From: Harmonia axyridis
Lineage: Eukaryota > Arthropoda > Insecta > Coleoptera > Coccinellidae
NCBI RefSeq assembly: GCF_914767665.1
Contig: NC_059504.1
Location: 28,188,001-28,252,000 of the forward strand
DNA: 64,000 nucleotides
Direction: 5' to 3'
Position 1 is the first letter of the stretch, and each line of letters starts with the position of its first letter. The notes under the pieces are model-generated. The model did not search any database. It had not been told where the DNA came from and saw nothing but the letters and a program-made list of their open reading frames with translations. The translations under genes and the position numbers were made by a program. Of this stretch, positions 57,704-64,000 are shown piece after piece.

Positions 57704-57959
57704 AGACCCTTTGTGAAAAGGTATATAAACAAATTTCAATTCAGCAATAACTTCAGTTAGTTTAGTTATGTTGAGGCTTACAGAGGAAGAAGAAGAATTC
57801 CTGTGATTCTACTCGATGCTTTCTCGCACTATGGTCCCACCTGTAGAGAGTGCTTACACACGTTCAAGTTACTACAATCAAGTAGGCTGTGCATTGATTA
57901 TTTGCCACGAAAATAGTTTCATATTTTTTTTAAATTGAAAAAAGTGGGAATATAACAAA

Positions 57960-58502
57960 ATGGATAACAAGGTGATATTGAAAAAAAGATTGGCAAAACT
58001 GAAAAATTATTCGAACAATATGAGAAGAACATTACATCTCAAAAACCTTATTAGCAATATAAGAAAACTTTCAGTTGAAGAATTGAATGAAATTGTTAAT
58101 ATCAAGAAGAACGATAATAAGGAAAATAATCAACTAGACAATAATTTGGGTATTTTGTGTGTGAATTGCCCTGAGGATGAAGATGAAAGAAGAAACGGCG
58201 AAGAACTGGCTAAAGAACATTTGAATTTATGTTTGCAAAGGGCATACCTTTTCAAAAAAATGCTTGAATTTCCGGTATTCCAGATGAAAAATGGATTTCC
58301 GGTAATCAAATTTAACCAATATGATGTGTCTTTGAGACAAGGAAATGTTATTCTACCCAGAAAACATTATTTCTACCACACCTTACCAAATCGTGCAAAA
58401 AAATGCTATAATGATGAAACGATTGAATCAATGGCAGATTGGTTAATAACAAATAGTGCTTCCATAAATTATGACCAATTATATGAACAATTGTTAAATT
58501 AA
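57960..58502 (+). CDS. Array gene copy 32: 180-residue orphan protein, Asn89 form
   Basis: Asn79 for Lys79 (private) and Asn89; Ile155 ATT is silent. The poly(A) signal is AATGAA near 58583. Confidence 0.65.
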   Translation: MDNKVILKKRLAKLKNYSNNMRRTLHLKNLISNIRKLSVEELNEIVNIKKNDNKENNQLDNNLGILCVNCPEDEDERRNGEELAKEHLNLCLQRAYLFKKMLEFPVFQMKNGFPVIKFNQYDVSLRQGNVILPRKHYFYHTLPNRAKKCYNDETIESMADWLITNSASINYDQLYEQLLN

Positions 58503-59315
58503 TTTAAATTTGTCTTTATAATATTTCTGTATATATTTGTATAATTTTTTCTACTGTATATAGTTTTTCATTTGAAATTTTCAATGAATTCTTTTTTCTG
58601 AAATTGTCTATTGAATCTTATTCTTCAATTTAGGATTTGATCCTTTTATCCTTGATATCCATATCTCGGTGAAATAGAAATTTCACCGATATTTTCATTC
58701 TGTCCATTACATATGTTTATCTTTTCTAAGATAAACATTTCTAATGGACAGATTGAGAATATCAGTCCTGCCTAGACATAATTACTTCTAATGCTTAGAA
58801 ATCCAAAAAAATTGGAATGAAAGTCCGGTCAACTCCAGAATGCCCGCTATATTGAGTGAGAAAAAAAATGGAATCGGAAGAAATAATAAAGGAAAAACGT
58901 GTTTTTTTCATCTCAGGAATATTAGGTTGAAATAAATGTATTGGCTGGTTAAAAATTTTAAGTTCGTTTGAAGATGGAAAATTTTTAGATAAGTAATTTT
59001 AGATTTAATTAGGTATTAGAGTTAATAGTTTCATTTCCACTTTTTCATTTTTGATGAAATTCTTCTAATTTCCCGAATTGAGTTCTGGAACCCTGAGAAA
59101 AGTCATTAGGATATTAAAAAGTCGAAATTTTATAACGGTTATGCGCACTAGTCACGACGTCTAACATTTCAGAAGGTAACATTTCTATAAGCATTACAAT
59201 AAATTTCCTTACGAAATCTTTTCTCCAAATTCGTACTTTGTGTGTGTATAAATATTTTTTATTAATTTCTCAAGTCAAAATAAAAAGTTAATAATCTCAT
59301 TCTGTTATATGTTAT

Positions 59316-59561
59316 ATGTCGACCTTCAAAAGTTACCGCACAAGGCTTCAGCATATTCAGCAGGCTGGTAAATTCGTCGCTGTGTATATGAAACTTATCA
59401 AAATATCTAAAAGTAAGTTGCACATCATAATTTCAAAATTTCCTCGAAATTTTGTAGCTAACATTAAAAATGATTCAAATCCATATCATTCTTCTGAGAA
59501 AAAAATTTGTAATCACCACCCATTAGAATTGATAAATAGGTACTTAATGGACTTTCTCTGA
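59316..59561 (+). CDS. 81-codon ORF, unit 32
   Basis: Intact; Gln16 and Cys65. Confidence 0.3.
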   Translation: MSTFKSYRTRLQHIQQAGKFVAVYMKLIKISKSKLHIIISKFPRNFVANIKNDSNPYHSSEKKICNHHPLELINRYLMDFL

Positions 59562-59817
59562 AGACCCTTTGTGAAAAGGTATATAAACAAATTTCAATTC
59601 AGCAATAACTTCAGTTAGTTTAGTTATGTTAAGGCTTACAGAGGAAGAAGAAGAATTCCTGTGATTCTACTCGATGCTTTCTCGCACTATGGTCCCACCT
59701 GTAGAGAGTGCTTACACACGTTCAAGTTACTTCAATCAAGTAGGCTGTGCATTGATTATTTGCCACGAAAATAGTTTCATATTTTTTTTAAATTGAAAAA
59801 AGTGGGAATATAACAAA

Positions 59818-60360
59818 ATGGATAACAAGGTGATATTGAATAAAAGATTGGCAAAACTGAAGAATTATTCGAACAATATGAGAAGAACATTACATCTCAA
59901 AAACCTTATTAGCAATATAAGAAAACTTTCAGTTGAAGAATTGAATGAAATTGTTAATATCAAGAAGAACGATAATAAGGAAAATAATCAACTAGACAAT
60001 AATTTGGGTATTTTGTGTGTGAATTGCCCTGAGGATGAAAATGAAAGAAGAAAAGGCGAAGAACTGGCTAAAGAACATTTGAATTTATGTTTGCAAAGGG
60101 CATACCTTTTCAAAAAAATGCTTGAATTTCCGGTATTCCAGATGAAAAATGGATTTCCGGTAATCAAATTTAACCAATATGATGTGTCTTTGAGACAAGG
60201 AAATGTTATTCTACCCAGAAAACATTATTTCTACCACACCTTACCAAATCGTGCAAAAAAATGCTATAATGATGAAACGATAGAATCAATGGCAGATTGG
60301 TTAATAACAAATAGTGCTTCCGTAAATTATGACCAATTATATGAACAATTGTTAAATTAA
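59818..60360 (+). CDS. Array gene copy 33: 180-residue orphan protein, Asn89 form
   Basis: The most altered intact copy on the right: Asn8, Asn75, Asn89 and Val169. Its 3' flank has several private changes (tatatTattt, actAtatatag). Confidence 0.65.
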   Translation: MDNKVILNKRLAKLKNYSNNMRRTLHLKNLISNIRKLSVEELNEIVNIKKNDNKENNQLDNNLGILCVNCPEDENERRKGEELAKEHLNLCLQRAYLFKKMLEFPVFQMKNGFPVIKFNQYDVSLRQGNVILPRKHYFYHTLPNRAKKCYNDETIESMADWLITNSASVNYDQLYEQLLN

Positions 60361-61173
60361 TTCAAATTTGTCTTTATATTATTTCTGTATATATTTGTAT
60401 AATTTTTTCTACTATATATAGTTTTTCATTTGAAATTTTCAATAAATTCTTCTTTCTGAAATTGTCTATTGAATCTTATTCTTCAATTTAGGATTTGATC
60501 CTTTTATCCTTGATATCCATATCTCGGTGAAATAGAAATTTCACCGATATTTTCATTCTGTCCATTACATATGTTTATCTTTTCTAAGATAAACATTTCT
60601 AATGGACAGATTGAGAATATCAGTCCTGCCTAGACATAATTACTTCTAATGCTTAGAAATCCAAAAAAATTGGAATGAAAGTCCGGTCAACTCCAGAATG
60701 CCCGCTATATTGAGTGAGAAAAAAAATGGAATCGGAAGAAATAATAAAGGAAAAACGTGTTTTTTTCATCTCAGGAATATTAGGTTGAAATAAATGTATT
60801 GGCTGGTTAAAAATTTCAAGTTCGTTTGAAGATGGAAAATTTTTAGATAAGTAATTTTAGATTTAATTAGGTATTAGAGTTAATAGTTTCATTTCCACTT
60901 TTTCATTTTGGATGAAATTCTTCTAATTTCCCGAATTGAGTTCTGGAACCCTGAGAAAAGTCATTAGGATATTAAAAAGTCGAAATTTTATAACGGTTAT
61001 GCGCACTAGTCACGACGTCTAACATTTCAGAAGGTAACATTTCTATAAGCATTACAATAAATTTCCTTACGAATTCTTTTCTCCAAATTCGTACTTTGTG
61101 TGTGTATAAATATTTTTTATTAATTTCTCAAGTCAAAATAAAAAGTTAATAATCTCATTCTGTTATATGTTAT

Positions 61174-61419
61174 ATGTCGACCTTCAAAAGTTACCGCACA
61201 AGGCTTCAGCATATTCAGCAGGCTGGTAAATTCGTCGCTGTGTATATGAAACTTATCAAAATATCTAAAAGTAAGTTGCACATCATAATTTCAAAATTTC
61301 CCCGAAATTTTGTAGCTAACATTAAAAATGATTCAAATCCATATCATTCTTCTGAGAAAAAAATTTTTAATCACCACCCATTAGAATTGATAAATAGGTA
61401 CTTAATGGACTTTCTCTGA
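61174..61419 (+). CDS. 81-codon ORF, unit 33
   Basis: Intact; Gln16; a silent CCT-to-CCC at Pro43, after the donor. Confidence 0.3.
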   Translation: MSTFKSYRTRLQHIQQAGKFVAVYMKLIKISKSKLHIIISKFPRNFVANIKNDSNPYHSSEKKIFNHHPLELINRYLMDFL

Positions 61420-61675
61420 AGACCCTTTGTGAAAAGGTATATAAACAAATTTCAATTCAGCAATAACTTCAGTTAGTTTAGTTATGTTAAGGCTTACAGA
61501 GGAAGAAGAAGAATTCCTGTGATTCTACTCGATGCTTTCTCGCACTATGGTCCCACCTGTAGAGAGTGCTTACACACGTTCAAGTTACTTCAATCAAGTA
61601 GGCTGTGCATTGATTATTTGCCACGAAAATAGTTTCATATTTTTTTTAAATTGAAAAAAGTGGGAATATAACAAA

Positions 61676-62218
61676 ATGGATAACAAGGTGATATTGAAAA
61701 AAAGATTGGCAAAACTGAAGAATTATTCGAACAATATGAGAAGAACATTACATCTCAAAAACCTTATTAGCAATATAAGAAAACTTTCAGTTGAAGAATT
61801 GAATGAAATTGTTAATATCAAGAAGAACGATAATAAGGAAAATAATCAACTAGACAATAATTTGGGTATTTTGTGTGTGAATTGCCCTGAGGATGAAGAT
61901 GAAAGAAGAAAAGGCGAAGAACTGGCTAAAGAACATTTGGATTTATGTTTGCAAAGGGCATACCTTTTCAAAAAAATGCTTGAATTTCCGGTATTCCAGA
62001 TGAAAAATGGATTTCCGGTAATCAAATTTAACCAATATGATGTGTCTTTGAGACAAGGAAATGTTATTCTACCCAGAAAACATTATTTCTACCACACCTT
62101 ACCAAATCGTGCAAAAAAATGCTATAATGATGAAACGATAGAATCAATGGCAGATTGGTTAATAACAAATAGTGCTTCCATAAATTATGACCAATTATAT
62201 GAACAATTGTTAAATTAA
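61676..62218 (+). CDS. Array gene copy 34: 180-residue orphan protein
   Basis: Consensus protein, but its 3' spacer carries many private changes (ggatAtgatcc, gaatatAagg, ttGattagAtatt, ccctAag). Confidence 0.65.
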   Translation: MDNKVILKKRLAKLKNYSNNMRRTLHLKNLISNIRKLSVEELNEIVNIKKNDNKENNQLDNNLGILCVNCPEDEDERRKGEELAKEHLDLCLQRAYLFKKMLEFPVFQMKNGFPVIKFNQYDVSLRQGNVILPRKHYFYHTLPNRAKKCYNDETIESMADWLITNSASINYDQLYEQLLN

Positions 62219-63031
62219 TTTAAATTTGTCTTTATAATATTTCTGTATATATTTGTATAATTTTTTCTACTGTATATAGTTTTTCATTTGAAATTTTCAA
62301 TAAATTCTCCTTTCTGAAATTGTCTATTGAATCTTATTCTTCAATTTAGGATATGATCCTTTTATCCTTGATATCCATATCTCGGTGAAATAGAAATTTC
62401 ACCGATATTTTCATTCTGTCCATTACATATGTTTATCTTTTCTAAGATAAACATTTCTAATGGACAGATTGAGAATATCAGTCCTGCCTAGACATAATTA
62501 CTTCTAATGCTTAGAAATCCAAAAAAATTGGAATGAAAGTCCGGTCAACTCCAGAATGCCCGCTATATTGAGTGAGAAAAAAAATGGAATCGGAAGAAAT
62601 AATAAAGGAAAAACGTGTTTTTTTCATCTCAGGAATATAAGGTTGAAATAAATGTATTGGCTGGTTAAAAATTTTAAGTTCGTTTGAAGATGGAAAATTT
62701 TTAGATAAGTAATTTTAGATTTGATTAGATATTAGAGTTAATAGTTTCATTTCCACTTTTTCATTTTTGATGAAATTCTTCTAATTTCCCGAATTGAGTT
62801 CTGGAACCCTAAGAAAAGTCATTAGGATATTAAAAAGTCGAAATTTTATAACGGTTATGCGCACTAGTCACGACGTCTAACATTTCAGAAGGTAACATTT
62901 CTATAAGCATTACAATAAATTTCCTTACGAAATCTTTTCTCCAAATTCGTACTTTGTGTGTGTATAAATATTTTTTATTAATTTCTCAAGTCAAAATAAA
63001 AAGTTAATAATCTCATTCTGTTATATGTTAT

Positions 63032-63277
63032 ATGTCGACCTTCAAAAGTTACCGCACAAGGCTTCAGCATATTCAGCGGGCTGGTAAATTCGTCGCTGTG
63101 TATATGAAACTTATCAAAATATCTAAAAGTAAGTTGCACATCATAATTTCGAAATTTCCTCGAAATTTTGTAGCTAACATTAAAAATGATTCAAATCCAT
63201 ATCATTCATCTGAGAAAAAAATTTTTAATCACCACCCATTAGAATTGATAAATAGGTACTTAATGGACTTTCTCTGA
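63032..63277 (+). CDS. 81-codon ORF, unit 34
   Basis: Intact; Arg16 and Pro56, resembling the left-subfamily form; the next leader also has the left-type uORF stop TAA. Confidence 0.3.
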   Translation: MSTFKSYRTRLQHIQRAGKFVAVYMKLIKISKSKLHIIISKFPRNFVANIKNDSNPYHSSEKKIFNHHPLELINRYLMDFL

Positions 63278-63533
63278 AGACCCTTTGTGAAAAGGTATAT
63301 AAACAAATTTCAATTCAGCAATAACTTCAGTTAGTTTAGTTATGTTAAGGCTTACAGAGGAAGAAGAAGAATTCCTGTAATTCTACTCGATGCTTTCTCG
63401 CACTATGGTCCCACCTGTAGAGAGTGCTTACACACGTTCAAGTTACTTCAATCAAGTAGGCTGTGCATTGATTATTTGCCACGAAAATAGTTTCATATTT
63501 TTTTCAAATTGAAAAAAGTGGGAATATAACAAA

Positions 63534-64000
63534 ATGGATAACAAGGTGATATTGAAAAAAAGATTGGCAAAACTGAAGAATTATTCGAACAATATGAGAA
63601 GAACATTAAATCTAAAAAACCTTATTAGCAATATAAGAAAACTTTCAGTTGAAGAATTGAATGAAATTGTTAATATCAAGAAGAACGATAATAAGGAAAA
63701 TAATCAACTAGACAATAATTTGGGTATTTTTTTGTGAATTGACCTGAGGATAAAGATGAAAGAAGAAAAGGCGAAGAACTGGCTAAAGAACATTTGAATT
63801 TATGTTTGCAAAGGGCATACCTTTTCAAAAAAATGCTTGAATTTCCGGTATTCCAGATGAAAAATGGATTTCCGGTAATCAAATTTAACCAATATGATGT
63901 GTCTTTGAGACAAGGAAATGTTATTCTACCCAGAAAACATTATTTCTACCACACCTTACCAAATCGTGCAAAAAAATGCTATAATGATGAAACGATAGAA
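63534..64000 (+). pseudogene. Array gene copy 35: broken, runs off the window
   Basis: The first 66 codons are open (Asn26 for His26), then a one-base loss and local changes at 63727-63735 shift the frame to a TGA at 63735-63737 after 67 codons. In the original frame Cys70 is also a stop (TGC to TGA) and Glu74 is Lys. After that the sequence follows the usual frame to the window end, with Asn89. It is clearly more damaged than any other copy. Confidence 0.75.

Larger units (their letters stand above)
1..64000. repeat. Tandem array of ~1,858-bp gene-bearing unit, about 34.4 units
   Basis: The same unit recurs head to tail without interruption. Main ORF starts fall at 369, 2227, 4085, 5943, 7800, 9658, 11514, 13371, 15228, 17084 and so on to 63534, giving spacings of 1,856 to 1,859 bp. 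The small length differences trace to homopolymer runs, for example six versus seven T in the gtgTTTTTTcatc tract near 6887 and an extra T near 43062, and to one-base indels near 11196 and 22289. All copies have the same orientation. No foreign insertion interrupts the array. Both ends of the window lie inside a unit, so neither array boundary is visible. The arrangement is typical of a multicopy gene family or gene-bearing satellite kept alike by unequal crossing-over and gene conversion. Confidence 0.99.

Noticed and set aside
63676..63882. Minus-strand 68-codon ORF
   Set aside because: Antisense to the broken copy 35 and created by its local changes; it is not open in the other copies.
1..64000. 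CRISPR array or phage/bacterial repeat system
   Set aside because: Units are 1,858 bp with no short-repeat and spacer structure, no cas-like genes, and eukaryotic promoter, splice and poly(A) signals.
1..64000. Tandem transposon or integrated virus
   Set aside because: No transposase, integrase, polymerase, reverse transcriptase, capsid-like or helicase ORF, and no terminal repeats or target-site duplications bounding units. The long hairpin alone does not make a MITE.
1..64000. rDNA, 5S, snRNA or histone repeat
   Set aside because: No recognisable rRNA, U-snRNA or histone sequence in the unit, and the encoded proteins do not resemble histones.

Overview
The whole window is one head-to-tail tandem array. 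A unit of about 1,858 bp (observed spacings 1,856 to 1,859 bp) is repeated from base 1 to base 64,000: 35 copies of the main gene can be counted, and both window edges fall inside a unit, so the array is longer than the window. Copies differ by roughly 1% on eye comparison. Base composition is strongly AT-rich. The signals are eukaryotic: TATA boxes about 30 bp upstream of initiator-like sites (one a good match to the arthropod TCAGTT type), an AATAAA polyadenylation signal, a consensus GTAAGT splice donor, and no Shine-Dalgarno sequence at the main start codon. An insect or other arthropod nuclear genome is the best guess; no species can be named from the sequence.

Layout of one unit, in coordinates of the first copy: promoter 1 (TATA 133-138, initiator A at 164); a 12-codon upstream ORF (177-215); a second upstream ORF of 40 codons (225-347); the main 180-residue ORF (369-911); poly(A) signal (992-997); a short perfect hairpin (1075-1098) overlapping by two bases a 76-nt, 33-bp precursor-miRNA-like hairpin (1097-1172); a nearly invariant noncoding block (1173-1300); AT-rich spacer with a small palindrome (1541-1551); promoter 2 (TATA 1656-1663, start near 1686); and a second ORF (1725-1970, 81 codons) holding a GTAAGT donor at 1822-1827. 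In other copies add the difference between main ORF starts.

I do not recognise the 180-residue protein. It has a basic N-terminus, an acidic patch and a possible C-x2-C-x16-H-x3-C metal site. Differences between copies are about 24 amino-acid changes to 9 silent ones plus one nonsense codon, close to what drift alone gives. The tiny 12-codon upstream ORF, in contrast, shows four different substitutions, all silent or stop-preserving. The 81-codon ORF is broken in five units, always downstream of the GTAAGT donor, so only its first 97 nt are likely to be exon and the rest intron.

The array records its own history. Two sequence subfamilies dominate the left and right parts and interleave between about 9,000 and 26,000; the copy 4-7 block reappears as copies 8-10 with one unit lost; copies 16-19 and 20-25 are almost clonal; copies 28-32 alternate in a two-unit pattern; and the last copies grow more divergent, ending in a broken copy 35. 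No transposase, reverse transcriptase, rRNA, tRNA, CRISPR array or conserved housekeeping gene was seen.
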